This document shows, piece after piece, positions 8,595-15,440 of a stretch of DNA of 35,476 nt. The stretch is from JACZSB01 sp965372015 (GTDB taxonomy: Bacteria > Fidelibacterota > Marinisomatia > SCGC-AAA003-L08 > TS1B11). Each line of letters starts with the position of its first letter. The first letter of the stretch is position 1. The stretch spans positions 1 through 35,476 of the forward strand of contig CBDVAP010000016.1 of NCBI GenBank assembly GCA_965372015.1. Reading direction: 5' to 3'. The notes beneath the pieces are model-generated. The model made no database searches, was not told where the DNA came from, and saw nothing but the letters and a program-made list of their open reading frames with translations. Both the position numbers and the translations under genes were made by a program.

Positions 8595-9521
8595 TCAGTG
8601 TTTCCCATGAAGACGCCGCGCTACAACCTCTCTCAATTCCGCGCCAAACGATGCGCACTTGCACTGAGCATAAAACTCCATCCGTTCCTTTTTTAGAATT
8701 CTTCCGCAGAGAAGAAGCAGACGCCCGGCTAGAATCTTGGCTCTCAGTTTCATAACACGGCCAAGGTTAGAAGACTGAAAGAACTTGCCATGGACTTCCC
8801 CTGCCTTGGAAAATCTTTTGAGAAACCATGCTTTCTCACCTCCCTCAGGCAACACAATGTGATATACAACAGCTTTCGCGGAGTAGAATACCTTGTCACC
8901 GCCGGCTTGTATTCGATGTATAAACTCCGTTTCTTCCCCGCGAATGAAGTCCTCCTTTCGCGGACCCAAGTCTTCGTTGAATTGCCCATATTTCTCAAAC
9001 ACACTTCTGTGGAATCCCACGTTGGCCCCCACCGCGGCATGCGGCGGAAAGATTTCTACATCTTCCTCGCCAAAATCAACACAAGACAAGAGATACTCGA
9101 GGCGAGGGTCTATCCACTCTGGTTTGGGGAAATCCCACTGCAAAAACACCCTCCCCCCAACGCACAATGCGCCGGAATTGGTAAATGTCTCATCAATGGC
9201 CGTTATCCAGCCCGAACAAACAAGTACATCATCATCAGTAAACAGAAGATACTCGCCTTTGAACTCTGACAACGCACGATTCCGTGCCGGTGCCAATCCC
9301 TGCTTCGTTTCACGTACATACCTAACGTTACAGTCACTAGAATTCGAAATAGCTTCAACTGCCTCTTGTGTATGATCGGTTGAATTGTTGTCGATCACTA
9401 ATATCTCAAATCTATCTCGAGGATAATCTACAAGACTCAATCTCTGTAAGGTTGCGGACAACATGTTCGCACGGTTGTACGTACATATAACAATCGAATA
9501 TTTGATGGCGGAATCTAGCAT
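8595..9521 (-). CDS. Glycosyltransferase family 2
   Basis: 308 aa GT-A fold enzyme. Motifs: SIVICTYNR (9-17) at the first nucleotide-binding strand, LVIDNNSTD (41-49), GLAPARNRAL (75-84), and the metal-binding YLLFTDDDVLV (Asp96-98). Further on, RGEETEFIHRIQ (about 193-204) supplies the usual acidic catalytic-base region. A GGAGG ribosome-binding site sits 9 nt before the ATG, supporting this start. It lies 27 bp downstream of the GT75-like gene. The pair is visibly more AT-rich than neighbouring genes and ends against an IS481 remnant, which suggests separate acquisition. An inverting transferase for the polysaccharide repeat unit is expected; the sugar is unknown. Confidence 0.88.
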   Translation of the reverse strand: MLDSAIKYSIVICTYNRANMLSATLQRLSLVDYPRDRFEILVIDNNSTDHTQEAVEAISNSSDCNVRYVRETKQGLAPARNRALSEFKGEYLLFTDDDVLVCSGWITAIDETFTNSGALCVGGRVFLQWDFPKPEWIDPRLEYLLSCVDFGEEDVEIFPPHAAVGANVGFHRSVFEKYGQFNEDLGPRKEDFIRGEETEFIHRIQAGGDKVFYSAKAVVYHIVLPEGGEKAWFLKRFSKAGEVHGKFFQSSNLGRVMKLRAKILAGRLLLLCGRILKKERMEFYAQCKCASFGAELREVVARRLHGKH

Positions 9522-9548
9522 TCACAAAACCTCCGTAGACCAGAGACC

Positions 9549-10610
9549 TCACACGAATAGTTTTGCCCACCGCATAAACACATCGGCAAATCTCTTAAAT
9601 AAAGGCAAAAAGACACGCGGCACATCCTTATCGATTGCCGAGGCAAACCCCTGCGCGAAGGTCGCGTATAATTCAACATAGCTTTGATCGCTACGGCATT
9701 GCTCCACAGCGCGATCAACAGACTGATAGAAGTAAGGAGACATAATCTGGCCATAATGCTCGCCGCAAACCTCTCTCTTAAGGTTCCCGGCCTTACTATG
9801 CACGACCAAGGGTTGCCCAATTGTGATCGCATCATTTCTGATTTCAACCAGAGATTGGATCACGTATCCAGCCCAGATATCATCAAACCGCCAAAGAAAA
9901 TAGTCGTCCATAATATCCATACCTTGGGCAATTTGTGCCATGATCACCGTAGCGTCCCGAATAAAACCAAAGTTCATCCCACAAAACGAAAATTTACTGA
10001 GTATTCGATAATGCGGGGCACTCATCGTTAAATCAGAGTATAGTCTGGCATATTTCTCGTGGACATACTTGTCAATCCCGTTGAAATCTAAATACTTACT
10101 CCATAAACCATGGTTGCAAACGACTTTCGCTTTACTCTTGCTGATTGAAATGTCTTTATCATGCCGCTCATCATAAGGGTAACCTCGCGCAAACAGGCTT
10201 TTACCGGTGTTTAGCACAGAAATCGTGTTATACCAGCCGTCACATTTGTGAGTGGTCAACTCTACTTTTTTCCCCAGTAGGGAGTATCCTTCCACGAAAC
10301 CTTCCGGGAGAACACAATCATCGTCTTGTGTAATAATAATCTCATACCCTTCTTTCCATGCCAGGTAACAACCGAAATTTCGACAGGCCGCGGTTTTATG
10401 CGGTATAAGGTCATAATCCTTCCCCATAACCTGTTTTTGGGCGGTGTAGTCAAATACGCGCATATTCTCCCGATTGGGCGATATAGACCCATCCGAATCG
10501 TCCACGACGATTATATTCAGATCAGAAGGGACGTGCTTGATGAACTCCAAGTTTATATTGCGAATACTGGGTATGACTAGGCACCAGCTTGAAATATCGA
10601 TTTCATTCAT
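9549..10610 (-). CDS. Reversibly-glycosylated-polypeptide-like protein (GT75, putative NDP-sugar pyranose/furanose mutase)
   Basis: 353 aa. Several blocks match the plant RGP/UDP-arabinopyranose mutase family: TAACRNFGCYLAW leading to ITQDDDCV (Asp96-98, Cys99), FARGYPYDERH (Arg142 and Arg149, seven residues apart as in the plant RGYPFSLR block that holds the reversibly glycosylated Arg158 and the essential Arg165), CNHGLW (165-170), CGMNFGF (210-216), RFDDIWAGY (241-249) and HSKAGN (271-276). In plants these proteins interconvert UDP-arabinopyranose and UDP-arabinofuranose. In this bacterium a role in making a furanose donor, or in glycosyl transfer, for the polysaccharide is inferred. AAAGGAA lies shortly before the ATG. 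It is AT-rich and paired with the GT2 gene. Confidence 0.75.
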   Translation of the reverse strand: MNEIDISSWCLVIPSIRNINLEFIKHVPSDLNIIVVDDSDGSISPNRENMRVFDYTAQKQVMGKDYDLIPHKTAACRNFGCYLAWKEGYEIIITQDDDCVLPEGFVEGYSLLGKKVELTTHKCDGWYNTISVLNTGKSLFARGYPYDERHDKDISISKSKAKVVCNHGLWSKYLDFNGIDKYVHEKYARLYSDLTMSAPHYRILSKFSFCGMNFGFIRDATVIMAQIAQGMDIMDDYFLWRFDDIWAGYVIQSLVEIRNDAITIGQPLVVHSKAGNLKREVCGEHYGQIMSPYFYQSVDRAVEQCRSDQSYVELYATFAQGFASAIDKDVPRVFLPLFKRFADVFMRWAKLFV

Positions 10611-10825
10611 AATGTTGCGTTCCTTTCAGTTGGTTAGAAATGGTATGCAAGGTGGAATCGAGTTTTGCAAAAGCCCTCCCTTTCCCCATCATTCGAGAGA
10701 AGGGAACGGACAGGACAAAACGTTTGACCCTCCTCTTCTCCTGACTTTCTCACCGACCGCGTAATCTATCGCCTCATTATACTTGAGACAACACACACTG
10801 TGTGAATTCTTCCTGCCCTTGTGCT
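10611..10825. other. Intergenic region upstream of the GT75-like gene
   Basis: 215 bp without a credible gene. It follows the stop of the first nucleotidyltransferase-fold gene and precedes the GT75-like gene. It is the largest gap inside this stretch of the minus-strand cluster, so it may carry an internal promoter. On the minus strand a TTGCAA lies 17 nt before CATACC near 10640-10670, but this is a poor match to a sigma-70 promoter. No terminator with a T-tract was seen. Confidence 0.3.
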
Positions 10826-11926
10826 TTACATCCGAAGCGCCAAGGTTGCTTCGCGCAATTCGTCCCATCCAGAACGCCTCTCTTCCACGCCACTGCAACG
10901 AGACAGATAGTTCCGTATCCGGTTTTGCTCTTCAGTTCGCACCGCTCCGTCTCTCTCCAGGCCCACCACCAGAAACAGTTGCGCAAGATTCAGATGGAGG
11001 CTTCGATAGTGAGCCTTGTCTCGCTTCAACCACCCCCGAAAACGGAGCGCCAGATTTCTTGGTGAATGTAAATACGCCTGGGCATAGGACGTCCAGGACT
11101 TGAAGTCTCTTTTGTACATGGTGTTCAAGAGTTCCCGAAAGCATCTTAGGTAAAGGGCACGGCACTGAAAGTAGTATTCCACAAGACCGGCCTGTGGGTC
11201 TCGATCAGGGAAAGCCTTGAAGTGAAACGCTGCCTTAATCAGCTCCATCGAATCATTATCGAAAGTTGCGGCCTCCTCAACCAGCTCCTCACGCTCGACA
11301 GCAGACGCTCGATACTGGCCCTTGACAAACAGGCTGGCATTGGCGCAGGCGACCAGTGCTTTGGCCAGCTGCTGGCGGAGACGATAAGCCTCATCATCAG
11401 TAGTATTTCTCTTCAGGAAACTGGTTTGAAATGAAAGAACAAACGCCGTCATTCGCGTATAGAACTCCTTTTCGGCTTCAAACAGCGGGATGTCTTCTGC
11501 GCGCATCTCCGGGATCAAGTCCAAGACGCCGGCGTCGCCATAAACGACCTGGCTGCCATACTTGCGGTCGAATGATACCATCCGGGGTTTGAGGGCGCGA
11601 AGTCCTTCGCGCGAGATCGTTGAAAAATCCACGCGCCAAATATCGCTCTCGCTAAGTACTTTTCGCCTGATGGTCTCCAGGGAAGATTTCGATACCGTCC
11701 TATCTGTTACAAGGCAGAAATCATAGTCATTCACCGGCATCCAACGTTCATCTCGGTGAATCATCGCCCCCTCGCCACGCCCGTATGACCCTTCAAGAAT
11801 GATCGCGTCAACTGCGCCGAGTTCTTCACAAATAGCGTGGATCACTTTCCGCATATCTTGCGCGACGATCTTGTTGATTTCGGGACGACCGCAAATCACG
11901 AAGCGATCTTTTGACGATGATGTCAT
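10826..11926 (-). CDS. Nucleotidyltransferase-fold protein, paralogue A
   Basis: 366 aa, not assigned to a characterised family. Residues 38-105 carry the polymerase-beta/MNT-type nucleotidyltransferase signature: ILEGSYGRGEG (Gly46-Ser47), PVNDYDFCLV (Asp67 and Asp69) and, one strand later, WRVDFS (Asp100), so the three carboxylates needed for metal-dependent nucleotidyl transfer are present. Then comes QVVYGDAGVLDLIPE (126-140), shared almost word for word with paralogue B at 14309-15394, and a long helical C-terminus with no known domain that I recognise. It could activate a sugar or alcohol phosphate, or nucleotidylate a partner. Upstream, 95 bp away, is the AlkP-superfamily gene. AAGGATAA lies before the ATG. 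Confidence 0.7.
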   Translation of the reverse strand: MTSSSKDRFVICGRPEINKIVAQDMRKVIHAICEELGAVDAIILEGSYGRGEGAMIHRDERWMPVNDYDFCLVTDRTVSKSSLETIRRKVLSESDIWRVDFSTISREGLRALKPRMVSFDRKYGSQVVYGDAGVLDLIPEMRAEDIPLFEAEKEFYTRMTAFVLSFQTSFLKRNTTDDEAYRLRQQLAKALVACANASLFVKGQYRASAVEREELVEEAATFDNDSMELIKAAFHFKAFPDRDPQAGLVEYYFQCRALYLRCFRELLNTMYKRDFKSWTSYAQAYLHSPRNLALRFRGWLKRDKAHYRSLHLNLAQLFLVVGLERDGAVRTEEQNRIRNYLSRCSGVEERRSGWDELREATLALRM

Positions 11927-12021
11927 ACGCGCTGTTATCCTTCTATCCGTGCCGATTTCTGTCTCAGATTTGCCGCTGCTTGCTGGATCGCAAGGCTATT
12001 TTCCAGAAAACCGAGTGATTC

Positions 12022-13287
12022 TTACATCCGTTTCCTGAGATCAGAGAGCCCAAGACTCCGCTTCAGCACATCAAACACTTCCGACAGGTGTATGGCCGGC
12101 AACTGCCGGCGCGTCACATCCTTCCCCCAAAGAATACAGACGCCTTGGCTTTCCGGCAACATTGGATCGTATCCGTGCATGCCTTTGCATGGCGCCATGC
12201 GATGAAAAAAATCGGGAAAGACCAGGACTCCGGGATTCGCCACCCACAGATGGTCGCCATACCGCCGGTCGGGCCACGGCACGTGGTAGCGCTCGGCGGT
12301 CCCGGCATCCATCCACGTTCCATGGGCTGTAAATCCGGGGGCATCCCGCACTAGCCCGGACAAATCTTCCCGGGCCCGGTCGCTCATCGTCCACAAACGC
12401 ACCACGGTGGAGTCCAGGAAATGTATGACATCCTTCCCTTTCTTCAGTCCGGCTTCATACAAGTACTTTCTGATCTCCGCCCCCGCATCAAACCGAGCGG
12501 TCACGGGCAACATACCGTGATCCCCGACGAAAAGAAAGGTATTTTTTGGGGCTGATTCCTCGGCCTGTTGGACGAAGCGCTGCAGCATTCGGTCCATATC
12601 GTGCAGGATGGCGCGGAACTCCGCGCTTTCCGGCCCGCAACGGTGCCCGTGGGCGTCGGCGGTGGAGATATAGATTAGGTAAAGGTCCTTCTTGTCGCCC
12701 GCCAGATCGTTAACCACCGCGTCTAACCGCTCCTGGTCGGACGCATAGGGCGTGGCAAGCCCCAGGGCGGTGAAGGAGTCATAGAAGTATGTCTTCCCGG
12801 ACTCAGTTAGCAGCGTAAAAAGCGAGGGTCGCGGAAACGCCTCGGGTTTTCTATGATCGGTGCGATCTTCGGTCAGTGCGAAATAGTGAAGCCAGGGATA
12901 GGGAATGAAAAACGAGGGCATCGTGATGCTGCGACTGCGGAAATACCGCTGCGCGTATGAGCGCAGCCGATTGTGAACCTTGTTTCCGAAATCCTGAGGC
13001 GTGAGACGAAGAAGCGAAAGCGCCACCTGCTCCGCTACATGTAAAAGAGGAAGCACTCCAAGACCGGCGTAAGGGCTGTTGGGCGGATCGAAGCCGATGG
13101 CGGTGAAAAAACCGGACTCGTCGCCGCGCATCCCAGTGAGGATTTCCGTGCGCTCGCAGAAACCGAGACTCTGTACGACGCCCTCGCAGTGTTCGCCTTC
13201 ACGCGAGCATTTCCAGAGGAAGGGCGTGGTTTCTTTTGAGAGGTAGTCGCGCCGGAACGCGTCGAGGAGCAGAAAGATCGTGGACAT
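12022..13287 (-). CDS. Alkaline-phosphatase-superfamily enzyme (type I phosphodiesterase/pyrophosphatase-like)
   Basis: 421 aa from the ATG at 13287 (a longer reading from 13317 is unlikely because the preceding methyltransferase stops at 13289 and supplies a GGAAAG site). Superfamily metal ligands are visible: FLLLDAFRRD (Asp9), YISTADAHGH (the D-x-H-GH site), FVGDHGM (the DH pair) and a late KGMHGYDP (His). The nucleophile region reads LGFCERTEILTG, with Thr47 the best candidate, although its spacing to the LTG turn is not the classical one of NPP or sulfatase enzymes. There is no signal peptide or membrane segment, so it would be cytoplasmic. It could hydrolyse a nucleotide-sugar or phosphodiester bond, or transfer a phospho-group. 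It sits between two paralogous nucleotidyltransferase-fold genes, and a broken copy of its 5' end lies at 14085-14306. Confidence 0.75.
   Translation of the reverse strand: MSTIFLLLDAFRRDYLSKETTPFLWKCSREGEHCEGVVQSLGFCERTEILTGMRGDESGFFTAIGFDPPNSPYAGLGVLPLLHVAEQVALSLLRLTPQDFGNKVHNRLRSYAQRYFRSRSITMPSFFIPYPWLHYFALTEDRTDHRKPEAFPRPSLFTLLTESGKTYFYDSFTALGLATPYASDQERLDAVVNDLAGDKKDLYLIYISTADAHGHRCGPESAEFRAILHDMDRMLQRFVQQAEESAPKNTFLFVGDHGMLPVTARFDAGAEIRKYLYEAGLKKGKDVIHFLDSTVVRLWTMSDRAREDLSGLVRDAPGFTAHGTWMDAGTAERYHVPWPDRRYGDHLWVANPGVLVFPDFFHRMAPCKGMHGYDPMLPESQGVCILWGKDVTRRQLPAIHLSEVFDVLKRSLGLSDLRKRM
13162..13227. repeat. Direct repeat, copy 1 (inside intact AlkP-superfamily gene)
   Basis: A segment matching 14181-14246 in the same orientation, 1,019 bp away. 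The core 13177-13227 (51 bp) is identical in both copies, and the 15 bp to its left differ at only about three positions. To the right (towards the start codon) the copies are recognisably related but clearly more diverged, so the identical core stands out. The repeat encodes the TPFLWKCSREGEHCEGV region. Confidence 0.9.
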
Positions 13288-13288
13288 C

Positions 13289-14095
13289 CTATGGTCGCTT
13301 TCCTTCGCCATCCACACTTATGCTTGCCACCAGTGGGAATAGTATCCTTCCCAGCATTCGAAAAACAGCACTCGATCTGACCACCCTCAGGATGCGCAAC
13401 ATTCTCACAGATCTTCGAAAATCGTATCTGGAATCCATTAGACGGTCGAATGTGGTAATCCTAACATTCCTCAAGAGTTTTTTGTGTCTTCTGTATATCG
13501 TGAACACACAATGGTATTGGACGTCATTCGTGATTGCTCGCGCCCATCCGCTTGCATTTTCCTTTCCCGCAATGGTCGCGTAAATTAGTTTCATATAGTA
13601 TCCAGGCAGATAATGAAAGAACCACAGATTCGCGTGACCTTCATATGGGTAGAGTAGATTGGGGATTGATGCCAGATAAAGGCCATCTTCTTTCATCACT
13701 CTTACTGCATGATGCAGGAAACGATCTATGGTCCACCCGAAATGCGGCAAATGCTCCAACACCATAATATGGATAACAACATCACATGAGTCCGACGCGA
13801 GCTCGTCGCTTGCTTGGCCGGTGAAACTGTCTTCCGGGAACGAGAATTGCCTTGCAAGAGATTTGCTGGCCTCTAAATAATCCGGGTTGGGTTCGCTGCC
13901 AAATGCCTTGAATCCATTCATCCGCAAGTAAGCGACCAGCTTCCCCTTACCTGATCCGATATCCAATATCCTGAGATGGCGCCAGTTCTTCCCATTCTTT
14001 TCCGCATACTCCTTGATTCTGTCCGCGTAAGGTCGATAAAGTTCCTCGGAGGTTTCTTCTGAAACAAAGTCGAGACCGCACGTTTCACTCATCAT
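13289..14095 (-). CDS. Class I SAM-dependent methyltransferase
   Basis: 268 aa from the paired ATGs at 14095/14092, which are preceded by AGAGAAGAG. The frame is open upstream to 14221, but that extension lies in the truncated phosphodiesterase copy read in another frame, so it is not credible as coding for this gene. Motif I is RILDIGSGKGKLVAYL, motif post-I AFGSEPNPDY, then SCDVVIHIMVLEHLPH (motif II region). This is the Methyltransf_11/23-like group common in O-antigen loci, which caps or decorates sugars. It stops one base before the AlkP-superfamily start, so translation is probably coupled. It appears inserted between a broken and an intact copy of that gene. Confidence 0.82.
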   Translation of the reverse strand: MMSETCGLDFVSEETSEELYRPYADRIKEYAEKNGKNWRHLRILDIGSGKGKLVAYLRMNGFKAFGSEPNPDYLEASKSLARQFSFPEDSFTGQASDELASDSCDVVIHIMVLEHLPHFGWTIDRFLHHAVRVMKEDGLYLASIPNLLYPYEGHANLWFFHYLPGYYMKLIYATIAGKENASGWARAITNDVQYHCVFTIYRRHKKLLRNVRITTFDRLMDSRYDFRRSVRMLRILRVVRSSAVFRMLGRILFPLVASISVDGEGKRP

Positions 14096-14306
14096 TGTTC
14101 CATTCTCTTCTCTGCATAAAGTATTCATTTTCTGCCAGTGAACACGGTACCAATTCGGCAGTATTCTCTTTCCACTGCGGACCAAGACTCTGCCCGACGC
14201 CCTCGCAGTGTTCGCCTTCACGCGAGCATTTCCAGAGGAAGGGCGTATTCAACGCGCTCAAGTAATCGCGGCTAAAAGCATCGAGATGGAGAAAGACGGT
14301 GGACAT
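14085..14306 (-). pseudogene. Truncated 5' copy of the AlkP-superfamily gene
   Basis: Starts with ATG at 14306, just after the stop of nucleotidyltransferase paralogue B, and reads MSTVFLHLDAFSRDYLS then TPFLWKCSREGEHCEGV and QSLG, matching the first about 42 residues of the intact enzyme encoded at 12022-13287. After QSLG the similarity stops abruptly and about 30 unrelated residues follow, overlapping the ribosome-binding region of the methyltransferase. The nucleophile and all later metal ligands are missing, so it cannot be a working enzyme. Fifty-one bases (14196-14246) are identical to 13177-13227 in the intact gene. It marks an old tandem duplication or insertion event. Confidence 0.85.
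14181..14246. repeat. Direct repeat, copy 2 (inside truncated copy)
   Basis: Second copy of the segment at 13162-13227. The identical core is 14196-14246. The two copies flank the methyltransferase gene; recombination between them would remove it and rebuild a single hybrid phosphodiesterase gene next to nucleotidyltransferase paralogue B. Confidence 0.9.
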
Positions 14307-14308
14307 TC

Positions 14309-15394
14309 CTACACTTCCATTCGCAAGCGCGCGACCTCGAGTCGAGCCCCATCCCAAGTCAATTCCGTCGAGATTCGGTTGTCCACGCGACGAAGCAAGG
14401 CGCCGCCTTGCCACAGGAGTTCCTCGTTGATGCGATCCGGCGCCCAGGCTGCCGCAACATAGCTCTGTGCGAGCATCACCGAAACCTGTTTTTCCATGCG
14501 CAGGCCACGGAATTTAAGTACCCAGTAGAGCCGTTTCATTAGACTGACCGGCAGCCATTTCATGCAGAACTCGACATCTTTCGGGCCGGTGATGCGTTTT
14601 CCAAATCGTAGGCTCAAGGCACGATACATTTCGGACAGGTAGTGCGAGTGGATCGATTCATACATCTCGCGCACTTCCCGCGATTTCATTTTCGGCGCCT
14701 GAGGCCTCAATTTTTCCTCGAGCGCCCAACGACTCAGTGTAAGGAAATCCGTTTTTTCCGAATAGAGTTCGGCCACACGCTCGACGCGTTTGCGATAGCT
14801 GGCGTGATAAGCGCCTTTGGCCAGCAGCAGCACGTCCACCACCGCGAGAATCGCCTTGGTCATTTGGATGCGAAAAAACCGCGCTGCCTCGCCTTCAAGG
14901 TTTTGGTGGAGCCCATTTTCATCCAGCGAACCGAGCAGCGGATAGAGACGGGTGAAATAAAGGATCTGCGCTTCTTTCATTGGGAGCGCCGTGGCGTCGA
15001 TTTCAGGGATGAGGTCCAGAACCGTCGAATCCCCATAGATAACTTTCGCAGCGTTTTTAAAATCGTAGTTTTTGATACTGGGCCGCAGGCGTTTCATTTC
15101 ATCGGGTGAGAGTTGGCATAGATCGATCCAGTTTATCCCGATTTCTATCGCGAGAGACTCCTCAAGGGCCTTCACTTCGTGGCTGGACGCTTTTCGCTCG
15201 GTGACGATGCAGATGTCGTAGTCATTGTAGGGCCGCCAGGCGCCCTGCTCATCTTGAAACCAACTGCCTTCGTCACGGCCGAATCCGCCGTAGAGAATGA
15301 TGGCTTGCAGATTGGGCTCAAGCTCTTTGCAAGCCTTCAAGACCAAGCGAAGGTGTTGCTGAAGAATTCTCGTTTGGGCTTGCGCATTATCCAT
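14309..15394 (-). CDS. Nucleotidyltransferase-fold protein, paralogue B
   Basis: 361 aa and a clear paralogue of the protein at 10826-11926. Nucleotidyltransferase signature: ILYGGFGRDEG (Gly36-Gly37), PYNDYDICIV (Asp58 and Asp60), and NWIDLCQLS (Asp91) as third carboxylate. KVIYGDSTVLDLIPE (117-131) matches paralogue A, and both then carry a helical C-terminal region of about 230 residues, including RVERVAELYSEKTDF here, without a recognised domain. No membrane segments. It begins 46 bp after the flippase stop and ends three bases before the truncated phosphodiesterase copy. Function unknown. A cytidylyl/uridylyl-type activation of a phosphorylated building block is one reading; modification of a protein is another. 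Confidence 0.7.
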   Translation of the reverse strand: MDNAQAQTRILQQHLRLVLKACKELEPNLQAIILYGGFGRDEGSWFQDEQGAWRPYNDYDICIVTERKASSHEVKALEESLAIEIGINWIDLCQLSPDEMKRLRPSIKNYDFKNAAKVIYGDSTVLDLIPEIDATALPMKEAQILYFTRLYPLLGSLDENGLHQNLEGEAARFFRIQMTKAILAVVDVLLLAKGAYHASYRKRVERVAELYSEKTDFLTLSRWALEEKLRPQAPKMKSREVREMYESIHSHYLSEMYRALSLRFGKRITGPKDVEFCMKWLPVSLMKRLYWVLKFRGLRMEKQVSVMLAQSYVAAAWAPDRINEELLWQGGALLRRVDNRISTELTWDGARLEVARLRMEV

Positions 15395-15440
15395 TCGTTT
15401 TGCAGACTTTCTGCCCCGGCTTGTCTTTCCAGTCTCTCTA

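Noticed and set aside
14095..14221. N-terminal extension of the second methyltransferase
   Set aside because: These codons overlap the repeated AlkP-gene segment in another frame, while a good ribosome-binding site lies before the ATG pair at 14095.
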